In this document: positions 45,501 through 56,943 of the stretch, piece after piece
Layout: each line of letters starts with the position of its first letter
How positions within the stretch are numbered: the first letter of the stretch is position 1
Notes under the pieces: model-generated
Seen by the model: the letters and a program-made list of their open reading frames with translations, nothing else
The model's database searches: none
What the model was told of the DNA's origin: nothing
Assembly (NCBI GenBank): GCA_034387635.1
Contig: JAOANU010000005.1
Coordinates: forward strand, 620,001 to 684,000
Source of the DNA: Rhodosporidiobolus odoratus
Taxonomy: Eukaryota; Basidiomycota; Microbotryomycetes; Sporidiobolales; Sporidiobolaceae
Reading direction: 5' to 3'
DNA: 64,000 nucleotides
Translations under genes and position numbers: made by a program

Positions 45501-48132
45501 ACCTACGCCGTTCCCGGCGCGAACAACCAGCAAGCCTTCGATCAGCACGTCGTCCCGCCTCACCACGGCTCGCCTACATACTCCCCTTCAGGCGGCAACC
45601 CACAACAGCGCCTCCCTTCGCCTGGGGCCGCTTCAGCCCTCGAGACGCCGCAAGAACCGATTCGTTCGCCTCACTCGCCCGGTCTGCCTTATCTCTCCGG
45701 GTCTCCCGCTCATCATCAGCAGGGTTTCGCCAATGGGCAGAGTACCGTTACCTCGCCCGTTTCTCCGATTCAGCACCAGCAACGCGAACATTTCGCCACG
45801 CCTCTTTCTTCGCAGCCGCTTCCAGCAGCGCTTGCCCCCCCTTCTGGGCACGAGCGTCCTGCCTCCCCTCTCGAGGCCGAAACGGCCCGCTCTGTCAAGA
45901 GCGATCGCTCTCTCGGTACCAGCGTCAGCCAAATGCATAACGGTCGCGTCGTCGACAGTCCCGAAATTTTGCCCGTCGAGCTTCCGAAGGAAGGTGATGC
46001 CTTCACCACCGAGCCGCTTTTCGGAGGCGCAGGATCGCCGCGACCGACGCAGGGACCGCAGCATTCGACAATGAGTGCGTTGGAAGAGCCGAAACCCAAG
46101 TCGGCGGCGCTTGAACGGACGGAGACTTTGAGGTCAGAATCGGAGGTGCAGCAGAGGTCGACTGGCAAGGATGGTACGGGCATTCCGGAGGATTACAACA
46201 TTCATCAAGATGTGCGTTTTCCCTGATATCGTCTCTCGTTCGAACGGTTCTAATCTTCACCCTTCGCAGCTTCTCGCTGCTCTTAACTTTGTTGACCGAA
46301 CGAGCTCTGACGACCTCGAGCACTCTGCGTCCACCCCGGCTTCACCCTCCTCCGTTGAACCATCTCCCATGCCTCACCAGCAGCACTTCCACGTCGGGCC
46401 ACCCAAACACGGCAAATTCGGTCCTCCTTCCCCCGCCGACGAGGAGTATGGCTTCCAAGCACCGCCCATTCCGCCCATCCCGCGCGTCGAGCCTCCTTCA
46501 GACGAGACTGGTAACAAGTCAAGCGCTCGTACTTCAGCTTCCTCGACCCCCGCCCAGCAGTCCTTCCCATCCTCTTTCGCTAAGAACAAGCGAGATGAGC
46601 GGGCTGCAGCCGCGCAGGTTGCTCAGCAGACGAAGGAGGCGGCGCTGACGAGGCCTGGTCGTGCTGCTGGCCAGCAGCAGAAGAAGAAGGTCTGGGTCGA
46701 TAGTGACGAGGAAGAGGATGAGGAAGAGGAAGAGGAAGAAGAGTCGAGCGATGATGAGCCACCCACTCGGAGCATTCAGCCTTCCTCCTCCTCCGCTAGC
46801 TTCGCCCCATCTCCCATCAACGGGAGCCGAGGGCCTTCCCCGCAACCACCAATGTCTTCCTCCCAGGAGCTGCCTCCTCCCCCTGTCCCGCACTTCCAGC
46901 AGCAGCAGCGTAGCGGCCAATCCCCTCAGCGCCCGGTCAATGTCGATGCCGCTGCTCGGCAGTCTTACCTCGACTACGGCCCCGGTCACCAGAACTATTC
47001 CAACAGTGCCCCTCCCGCCTCTCCTACTCGCGATGCCTATCAGCCTGCGCCGACCGAGGGCCAGGCACCTCGCAAGCTCGCGCTCAACCCGCACGGTCTC
47101 CTCGCGACCGGCATGCTCGAGAGGGAGGAACGCTCGGCTCGCGCGCAGGAACACGCCGCTCGAGACGTTGGCAACACCCTCATCAACCTCCCCGCCAAGC
47201 CTCTCCCGCCGCAGACTGGTCTCGTCGGTGCTCTCACCTCTCATCAGCGCGAGAAGGAACGCACCGGTGGTGTTGGTCGCGCATTGACCGATCAACAGCG
47301 GGAACGAAAACTCGCCGAACAACGCCAGAAGCAGTTGGACGATATGCAGCGTCAACAGCTGGCAATGTATCAGCAGCAGCAGCAAATGCAGATGGCGCAA
47401 TTTGGCGGCGGCTTTGGAGGGATGGGAATGGGATCGATGGGCTTCGCCGGATCGAATCCTTGGATGATGGGTGGAATGGGGATGATGCCCGGGATGGGTG
47501 GGTTCGGAGGCTTCCCTGGTGGAGGAGGCGGCTCGCAGATTGGCATGCCCGCCCAGTCGCCCACGCCGCTACAGCCGCAAGGTACCGGAAACGGGATGGA
47601 CCAGGTGCGTCGCAACTCGTCTGATGTGATCTTCTGCTCCTGCTGACAATGTCTCCGACGATAGCAGGCTGCGGCGATGCACCAGCAACAACAGATGATG
47701 GCAGCTCAATTCGCTGCCCAGCAAGCCGCTCAGCAAGCCTACCTCTCAGCGATGCAGCAATTCTCCCCGCCAGCGACTTCGTCTCCTCCCGGTGGTTCGC
47801 CGTCCCTCTCACCTAGCGGCTACCCTTCTATGAGCTCGATGCCTTCGATGCCCTTCATGCCCAGCGCACCTTACGGCGGTTTCCCCGGCCCATCGTCTCA
47901 GATGGCAGGTTCGCCTTCCTTCGGCCCTACGGCGTTCGGCGGCTTCGGTCACGTCCAGCAACCGAGCATGTACGCTGGATCGCAGTTCAGCTTCCCGCAA
48001 CAGCAGCAACACCCACAGGATAATCAGATCCACACGGTCAACAACTCGGCAGGCAACTCGGACGATGAGGCGGCGCGGGCTATGAGTCCGCTTGACTTGA
48101 AGGCCGGGAGGAGGGAAGGGACGGAGCACTAA
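42595..48132 (+). CDS. Large PH-domain protein, Skg3/Caf120-like
   Basis: The ATG at 42595 opens MNQVQSAYANSGNNQYQPDD; the first 160 residues are Gln/Ser/Pro-rich. A PH domain is spread over short exons: YAEGFLMKRVEAGADGK, GQWAKWFVQLSGTIMSTWNA, and NRILFCAPTLQSLTMWINAI. A second conserved region follows (GRFEGWIKARLPGDTEWRRV ... LFKIEGTFLNPVDGFKTGWG). This order matches fungal Skg3/Caf120 proteins, which localise to bud sites or associate with CCR4-NOT. The remaining two thirds are low-complexity: Pro/Ser/Gln-rich, an acidic run (DSDEEEDEEEEEEEE) near 46700, a Gly/Met-rich patch near 47420, and QQ-rich stretches. Stop at 48130-48132. About 1,600-1,700 residues. Family assignment is from memory of the PH region and is moderate. 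Confidence 0.65.
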
Positions 48133-48276
48133 AAGTAGGTAAAGGGTGATAGGGGTTTTCTTGGTAGGGCGACTTTAGCTACAGACACTCGCTTTAATCG
48201 CAATCCGTTGTTTCCTTTCCCCCGGCGGCGCCGCGAATGGCACAAAAGGGAAATTGTACACGGTCGAGATGTCTCG

Positions 48277-50327
48277 CTACAGCTCATCGTGCCTCGTCTT
48301 AGGCTTTTCTGCGCCCTTCCCTTCCTCCTCCTCGTACCTCCTTTCAAACCCTCGCTTGAGCTTCTCGTGCGCTTCATTCCCAATGATCGCCGCCCTCGGT
48401 ACCTGCACCGTTTCCTTCTTCCTCTTGAAGCTGTCGAGGTATTTGCGAAGTCCCGACTCAAGCTTGTTGTCGCCCGGAGCTTCGCCGCCCTCCACGGAGG
48501 ACGAAGTCGAAGCGGCATGTTTGATGGCGCGGAGTAGCTTCTGTATCGGGTCGTCACCAAAGTCGATTCCGGCGTCGTTGGCGTGGATAATGACGGGCTG
48601 ATTGCGAGCTGGAGCATCCGCTTCGCCGACGTTACCTTCGATACCATCTGCAGGCGGGTTCACATGGCTTCGCAGAGCTCCGGCGAGGGTGTCGTGCATC
48701 TGCCAAGATCAAGGAGTCAATATGGGCTGCAACGACGCTCACAGGATGAGAGGGGCGCGCCATTTTAGCGAGCTCTTCCAGCATCTGCACCGTAGTCTCC
48801 CCATCTCCCTCAACACCCGCCCGCAGTCCCTGTCCTCGCGCGTTCGCGTCATCCCCGGCGCCAAACAGCTGCTTCTTCAGCTCACTGTCCACAAAGAGGT
48901 CCTCGCCGAGATCCGTCACCGCTGATTCGATTTCTCCCGTTTCGGGGTCGAAGACGAGGGTGAGTTGCACGTCGTCGGATTCCTCAGCCTGGTCAGGGGA
49001 ATCCGCGGTACGAGGCGTTTCTTCGGGGCTTGGAGGTGGAGGTGAATTTGCCGCCTCGTCGTCGTTCAGAGGGGGCGGCGAAGCGGGATGTGGCGGGGGA
49101 GCCTCGACAGTCTCGGCACTGTGGGTGCCGGTCTCCTCGGGTCGGGTCGAAGGAGCGTCGCCACTGCCCTCGGGGAGCAGCTCGCGAACCTTGCGGACGA
49201 CGGGCTGGCATTCTATGGTAGATGCCGGCTCGCGATGCTTGGATTGCCCTTCCAGGAAGAGTGGTTCTCCGCACAGTCGGGGAGTGTGTATCAGCATGAT
49301 GTAGTGACAAACTGCGGGAAGTCAGATCAATGATTCGCTCGAAGGTCGGTCGTCGGGAAGACGACGGTCGTCGGGAAGAAGAGCAAGACGGACTCGAGGC
49401 CTCGCGGATCATGGCTATACGGTCGATAGTCTGTGTGCTGCAGTGGTACTATGGAGTGCGATAGAGTGTGTCAGGGTACGTGCAGCGACGCAGAGGGGAA
49501 TATTCGTCACCCACCTGTACCTCAACAACCCTCGGCAAGCCTGTCTTGTCACATACTGTTCCTCCTTCCCAAGTCTGCGACAGATACCTACCACCGTCAT
49601 CCCATCCTGCTGTCTCTCCCCCACCGAGACGTGAAGGAATTTGAGCGTTTTGTCTTGCGAGCGAGGGAGACCCGGAACCGTACTTCGGGACGGCGAGGGC
49701 GGCTGGTTCAGGAGAAACGCCGAGCGTATACGAGTCGGATTGAGGATCTTCTATCGGGGTCGGAGAACCAGCGACTCGAACTTCGTGATACTGGCGGATC
49801 TCGTTGCCGTAGCTACAAGGAAAGATCAGCTCGAGAAAATACTAAGGATAGAGCGAACACACCAGAAAGAGTATGTAAACCAGCCCATCCTCTGGTACAA
49901 ACAACCCTGCTTCATGGGTTCCAGCAGCGCTACTCCACGCTCCAGCCCTCGCTCTCGCTCTTCCACCCGAGCCAGCTGATCGCGGTCCCCTTCGTCATCT
50001 GCGCGCTTCTTGACCTCGTCGGTTACGGAGGGGACTGTGCAGAGGAATGCTTGTCCGCCGGGCGTGCGTAGCAAATGGCGTTTGGGTGCAGAAGCATCCG
50101 GTGGTGTCTGCGGGAAGTGGGGGATCAAAAGTTATCGAGCACGCACGGCGCGGAGCTAAACGTACTTCTAGCGGCTCAGCAAGCAGTTCTGCTAGCGTTT
50201 CGTTGAGGATCTGACGCTCGCTAAACCCGACGTTGAACGCTGGATGGGCTTCGAGGTCTCGAGGGGAGTGCGACGAGAGGGCGAGGGCGGATGAAGCAGC
50301 GAGAAGGAGCGATGGGAGGAGGCGCAT
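48277..50327 (-). CDS. YOS9: ER lectin YOS9/OS-9 with MRH domain and HDEL
   Basis: The ATG at 50327 opens a signal peptide (MRLLPSLLLAASSALALSSH). The MRH domain is split over four exons: GQAFLCTVPS, then CLYQRMGWFTYSFWC, then YGNEIRQYHEV (sugar-contacting Gln), YLSQTWEGGTVCDKTGLP, VQYHCSTQTIDRIAMIREAS (Arg/Glu) and CHYIMLIHTPRLCGEPLF (Tyr). These keep the Q-R-E-Y residues that bind mannose. The intron joins (for example VEVQ|YHC and REASS|VCHY) keep phase. The C-terminal half is acidic and Pro-rich, followed by a Lys/Glu-rich helix, and the protein ends KPKTRHDEL, a perfect ER-retrieval signal. It selects misfolded glycoproteins with trimmed mannose for the Hrd1 ERAD ligase. It is convergent with the PH-domain gene (144 bp). 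Confidence 0.93.
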
Positions 50328-50490
50328 GGAGGGAGGGATCGTGCTGAGGAGTCAGGATGCGATTGCACGAGTGCGCAGTGCGTATCGAGTGCAGAAGAGG
50401 ATAGGCGAACAAGCGTTAAACACGGCGCGGCGTGGTATATTATGACTCTCGTTAGAATACCAGAGATAGAGCTAGCAAGACCCAGAGGGG

Positions 50491-51115
50491 CACGAAGCGA
50501 GTCAGCAGAAGAGACGGCAAGCGAAAGAACGGAGCGGTGAAAAGAAAGGTTCGGGAAGAAAGGAAAAACGAGCAAGGAAGGATTGTCTTTTTTCCTCTAT
50601 CGTCTCGCAGTCCAGTCTGTGTCTGAGAGTACAAGCTCGCGGTATGCAGAGAGAGGCACGGCATGTGCGAAAAGAAGGCCAAGTCAGAGAAAGGCACTGG
50701 ACCGGAGTGGAGGTGTGTGAACTGAGTGCGAGGGAAGGCAGCAGGGGCAAAAAGTGGCGGTAGAGGAGGTGGGGAGGGAAGGGTCAAAGGGGTCAAGGTT
50801 TCATCCTTGATCCTCTCCCTACCTCTTTTTGTCTCCTCTTCCCTTTTTCGACCCCGGACAGGTTCGAACTGTCGACCTCCTGATGGATGCTTGACTATCG
50901 TTTAACAGTCAGACGCTCTAACCAACTGAGCTACAGGGTCTTCTTGATAAATGGGCCTAAATGAACACCGATAAACTAAAGAACAGCCGCTCCACGTGTC
51001 ACCGCATCCGACCTCACCAAGCGCTCCTTACATTGGCTTCGCACCTTGCGAGCCCTTGACCGACTTTCGCGGAGGGTGCTTGGCGTGTACTACAGCAAGA
51101 GAGTGTGACAGAAAA
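50491..51115 (-). repeat. Duplicated tRNA-Asn segment, copy 2 (empty MITE site)
   Basis: Matches 29017-30035 without the MITE. Homology starts near GGGGCACGAAG at about 50493 and ends near TACTACAGCAAGAG at about 51105. The TA target that is filled in copy 1 is single here (50958-50959). Several differences between the copies are transitions. Confidence 0.85.
50849..50940 (-). tRNA. tRNA-Asn (GTT) with an 18-nt intron
   Basis: The mature sequence equals that of the gene at 29378-29468: acceptor GACCCTG/CGGGGTC, anticodon GTT, T loop TTCGAAC. The intron after position 37 is 18 nt, one longer than in the other copy and with an A/G change. The first minus-strand T5 lies at 50749-50753, 96 nt past the 3' end, as in copy 1. 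Confidence 0.95.
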
Positions 51116-51306
51116 GCTGCTCAGCATGACCTTCTCAAACTAGACCTTGACGTTCTGTTGCGAGCTGTGCACGACAACGGCAGCACATGCCTTTGCTAGA
51201 GCCTGTCCAAGCCGAATCTCCCTATGCTCCAATAAGTGAAGACCCGAAAGGTACGGCCGCAAAGTCAACGACATGCACGGAGAAACACAGGTGAGGCTGC
51301 AGCACG

Positions 51307-51876
51307 ATGGCGTCGACTTTTGACAGGCTAGCTTCTCTGGTGCCTCTTCGGCATACAGCTCCTTGCCTGAGCAAGTATCACCTCGAACACTATGGCAAGC
51401 ACTTACACGCTAAGAGGCGGCCTTGCCTGTATTGTTCATTTACAATGCAGGGTCCAATCCCGCCGGCTCACCAGGAATACGCTATTGCAATGCTGCTCCT
51501 TCCGGCTCTGCCTGTGGAGACACGGACTAAGGCGGGAAAGATGTCAGACGAAAGTTGGCCACGCAGTATTGAGATCGAGATGGATAGACAAGCAGGATAT
51601 CCTCGCAAAGAGCCTTCAGCAGCCATTGGCTGGTGGCGCACAGGCTCATCGAAGCAAGTACTGAAAACTGTGAAGAGGAAGAAAGGGAGCAAGACAACAG
51701 CGGAGATGTGCATGCTGTCAAGGCGGAGCGCCGAGCTGGATGAACAGGGCGTGCAGGGAGGATTGAGTACAGATGGAAAGGAAAAGAAGCAAGAAGACAC
51801 GCCTGAGATAGCTTTTCACCGAAGTACCGCTGCATCCGAGGCTTCTGGCACACTGGAACGTCTCGAATGCGTCTGA
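51307..51876 (+). CDS. Possible orphan frame, 189 codons
   Basis: An open frame from ATG 51307 (MASTFDRLASLVPLRHTAPC) to TGA at 51874. It is hydrophilic and Lys/Glu-rich towards the end, has no motif and no splice support, and lies beside the duplicated tRNA segment. It may be a chance frame. Confidence 0.2.
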   Translation: MASTFDRLASLVPLRHTAPCLSKYHLEHYGKHLHAKRRPCLYCSFTMQGPIPPAHQEYAIAMLLLPALPVETRTKAGKMSDESWPRSIEIEMDRQAGYPRKEPSAAIGWWRTGSSKQVLKTVKRKKGSKTTAEMCMLSRRSAELDEQGVQGGLSTDGKEKKQEDTPEIAFHRSTAASEASGTLERLECV

Positions 51877-52071
51877 TATCTCAAGCCCGGAGTCCCATCG
51901 CCATCGGAAGTCCAATGGCTGTAACGCGAGTGTCGGACTCCGGAGTGATTGTGCAGCTGCAGGAATGAGAAGCTTCCCAGTGATCGCAGCATAGGCAAGC
52001 GCCCTACGACCGATACGACCTGCATCGCGTCGGACCCGAGAGATACAGGACACGGGCGACAGAACGAGGGC

Positions 52072-52135
52072 GATTTGAAATCTTCTTTCTTCCTAGAGAA
52101 AGAGATTTGAAATCTTCTTTCTTCCGAGAGAAAGA
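52072..52135 (+). repeat. 32-bp tandem duplication
   Basis: Two adjacent 32-bp units (52072-52103 and 52104-52135), each GATTTGAAATCTTCTTTCTT followed by CC(T/G)AGAGAAAGA or CC-GAGAGAAAGA type endings; they differ at one or two bases. A recent local duplication. Confidence 0.9.
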
Positions 52136-52671
52136 TGGAGTTCAGCTCAAATCCTCGTATTCGCTCTTCCCGAACGATTCACACAGGTCAGTCGGCATTG
52201 CGGCATACGCCTTCTGGCTGCGTCTATGTACTCGGAGTGCGCGAACCGCCTACTCGACTCCACGCTGCCTACTACGACGGGCCTCCGATGTGATTGTCCG
52301 CTCGAAGTGGCACTACCGCTGAGCCGCCCAGGATGGTGACCAAATAGTCGACGTTGTACACGACCTGTCGGTTGGCTCGCACGCGCCCGCGAGTTACAAA
52401 GAGTCGGCTGATGAGACCTGTGAAGTTGGAGGGGGGAAGGGTGGGAGCGGGTAAGGCGGACGCAGGCAGTACAGGGTGGGAGGCCGAGCAAATATAGCAC
52501 GCTTGACAGCTTCTCAGCAGTAACTGGGTAGGGGGTGGTGATCATGGGGGGATCAAGTTGATATTGCTGATCACGGCGGGAGGCGTCGTCTTGAGACGAT
52601 CTCGGGTCGTCGGCGTTCTCGCGATAACGCGGTCAACTGGATCTCCTCAATCTCTAGCTCACACTCGCGCC

Positions 52672-54346
<1,675 letters not shown>

Positions 54347-54473
54347 TAGGAGACTCTCCTATAGTGTGCATGACAATGGCCAAGCAGTACACTGCAGCGC
54401 AAGCAAAAGCGCAATAGACAGCAACGAAAGGTACAAAGACATCGCTCGCTTATTTGCAGGACAAATCGTAAAT

Positions 54474-55264
54474 CTACTTCATCGTCGAGAAGAACGCCTG
54501 TCCAAAGGGAGTCACGTATTAGTCGGAATCGCAGAACATCGAGATTTCGGCGAGAGAAATAGCGCACCTTCTCAACACCAGCAACCGCCGCCTTGAACTT
54601 CTCGGCTTCACTTCGGCAGTTGAGCGGCATTTCCTTGTTGTTCCTGCGTTCCGACCTGGTCAGAACAACTGCAGCACGGAGGCCCCGGTCGAAGGTCAAA
54701 GACGCACCTGAAGCATTGCACCAACGCTTCCTTGCCCAGATCAACCGTCTTCCACTCGTCCGTCTGCGCCCTCTCGGTCTTCAACCCTGCGCTCCTCTTC
54801 TCGAGTTGTTCGAGATCCTTGAGCAAGCTCGCCGAGTGGCTCAAGCCCTTTTCCGCCTCTGCCCCCCTCTCGCGGTCGAGGTTTTCCTTCTCGAGGGCGC
54901 GCTCGATCTCGTTGCGAACTTCGGCTTCTTGTTGACGGAGGTGGGAAAGTTCAGAGGCGATGCGTTGCTGGATGTGAGCGTCGAGGGCCTCTTGTCGGGA
55001 AGAAGGGACGGCGGAAGAAGGAAGGGTTTGGGATTGAAGTTGGTTGAGGAGCGAGTCGGAGAACTGGAAGAGGAGCGTGTCAGTCCCAGTCTACGAGGTC
55101 GAGCAGACTCCCCTTGTGCAGTGCTGTGTTGGTTTGGAAGGGGAGAATGCGGCAGGAGGAGGGGAAAGGTGGAAACTGACCTGAACTGGACTATCCCGTT
55201 GAGCGAAGAAGACAGAGTCACCTGGAGTGGATTCACTGTCTACCTTTGATGATCCTGCGCCCAT
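54474..55264 (-). CDS. MIC19: MICOS subunit MIC19 (CHCH-type)
   Basis: The ATG at 55264 opens MGAGSSKVDSESTPGD, with Gly-2 and a Ser-6 type myristoylation pattern. After an intron comes FSDSLLNQLQSQTLP, matching the start of the DUF737 region of MIC19. A long coiled coil follows (ALDAHIQQRIASELSHLRQQ, EIERALEKENLDRERG). The C-terminal half-CHCH is ALVQCFR...NNKEMPLNCRSEAEKFKAAV with Cys-x-about-14-Cys, as in yeast Mic19 which has a reduced CHCH motif. The last exon adds AFFSTMK, stop at 54474. About 180 residues. It bridges Mic60 and Mic10 at crista junctions of the inner mitochondrial membrane. Confidence 0.75.
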
Positions 55265-55361
55265 TCTGTCTCGTGCTTGTAGTTTAGCGGAGTGGAGGGA
55301 GAGAGCCAACCGACTTCCGCCAACTCGTTCTCATCTTAGGATACTCACACACCACGCTACA
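55265..55361. promoter_or_regulatory. 97-bp divergent promoter of two mitochondrial genes
   Basis: Start codons of MIC19 (55264, minus) and mitochondrial uL15 (55362, plus) are only 97 bp apart, so both leaders and the promoter must fit within it. No clear TATA box is seen. Joint regulation is inference. Confidence 0.55.
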
Positions 55362-56610
55362 ATGAGTCTGACTAGGTCACTCGCTGCTCTGTCATTACAG
55401 GCATCTTCACGCAGGGTTGTACACGCCTTCGCACCCGTCTTCGCCTCTTCTGCCGCAACTTCTTCATCACTTCTCACTTCAACCCGTCAACACTCTCTCG
55501 TAAACCGTACTGCCTTCCCAGACGCCTCTCGAGCATACGCAACAGAAACCTCAAACCTCGGCAACCTCTCTCCTCATGCCGGATCCTCCCACAAGGTCCG
55601 CTAATCCCATCCTTCCTTTCCTCTCCCACCTCATCAGACTGACCCAGTTTCGTCTCCCCACAGCGCAAACGCATCGGTCGCGGTATTGGTTCGGGACGCG
55701 GTGGCACATCAGGGCGGGGTCACAAAGGTCAAGGAGCTCGCAGTGGGAATGGCAAACCGGCGGCTCATTTCGAGGGAGGTCAAACGCCGTTGACCAGGCG
55801 GTACCCGAAGAGGGGGTTCACCAACCCGTACGATACTTCTCTAACGACAAGGCTTTGCGGTGCAGTCCGACTGATGAGTCTTGACAAGCAGGAACAAGGA
55901 GCGTCTCGCACCTCTCAACCTTGAACGGCTGCAGCACTGGATCGACCGGGGGCTGATCGACCCGAGTCAGCCCATCACGATGCGGGAGTTGTACGAGACG
56001 AGGTGTGTTCACGGGATCAAGGACGGCGTCAAGCTCTTGGGAGATGTGCGTGTTTTCTTCCCCTTCCCATCCTCGCCTTCCTGCTTTTCTTCCTGTTCTC
56101 GGCTGATCTGACATATGGTGTATCAGGGCGCCGAGCACCTCACCACCTCCAACCTGAACATCGAGGTCTCGAAAGCTTCCCAGTCTGCCATCGCTGCGAT
56201 CGAAAAGCTAAACGGCAGTCTCGTGGCTCGATACGAAAACCGCCTGACTCTGGTGAGTCATGCTCTTCCATTTTGCGCATTCTAATCCCTCTACGCTGAA
56301 GGCGGTATGCGCATTTCTGAAAGCGTATATAAGTCACTCACCATACTTGCTATTCCGCCTCCTGCTGAACGCTCTGCAGCGAGCCCTCATCCGCCCCGAC
56401 TCCCTCCTCGTCAAAGGTCGCTGCATCCCCGGCAAAGCCAACCCCATCTTGCGCCGCGACCTCCTCTACTACTCCGACCCGAAACATCGTGGTTACCTGG
56501 CGCTCGAAGCGGGAGCGGGACAGAAGCAGCAGCAGGAGGAGGGACAGGCGGTTGCGCCTGAGGCTGCCGCGCAGACTGGTGAGGCAAAAGTGGGAGAGGC
56601 GACTGCGTAG
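55362..56610 (+). CDS. MRPL10: Mitochondrial large-subunit ribosomal protein uL15m
   Basis: The ATG at 55362 opens a Ser/Arg/Ala-rich presequence ([20 protein letters not shown]) typical of mitochondrial import. After [14 protein letters not shown] an intron joins to the uL15 signature [20 protein letters not shown], then [20 protein letters not shown]. Further exons give [40 protein letters not shown] and [20 protein letters not shown]. The last exon ([35 protein letters not shown]) and a Gln/Glu/Ala-rich tail end at 56610. Length about 290 residues, as in fungal MRPL10. It binds 21S rRNA near the central protuberance of the mitoribosome. Confidence 0.92.
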
Positions 56611-56943
56611 ACACCTTATACTGGCGGGAGATGGAATCAGGAAGCATAGCCCAGAACCTCCCCCGCAACGCCGAAGTGTCCCTAAGAGAGGTAAACTGCA
56701 AGAGACGACTACGCAAGATGGAAGGAGTCCTAGAGGAACATTGCCGGGTTGCCTGCGATGGAGAAAGGGTTAGTTGCTCAGGCGAACGAGGCGAAGAGGA
56801 GGAGAACGCACGACCGGTCAAGATCTCGTACAAGCTCGCCGATAGTGTCTTGCCAATGACCCGATGGGTTGCCGTACCGTTGACATTGCGTCCTTTCTGC
56901 TCGTATAGACACTCAGCAGAGAACCGCAACACGGTCAGAGGGA
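56611..56943. other. Convergent spacer
   Basis: 3' regions of the uL15m and EME1 genes. Nothing else seen. Confidence 0.4.

Larger units (their letters stand above)
51116..52671. other. Gene-poor spacer
   Basis: Contains one weak plus-strand frame (51307-51876), a 32-bp tandem duplication (52072-52135) and a 9-bp inverted pair CCGGAGTCC/GGACTCCGG near 51891 and 51936. The right end is the promoter of the iminopeptidase gene. Confidence 0.4.
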
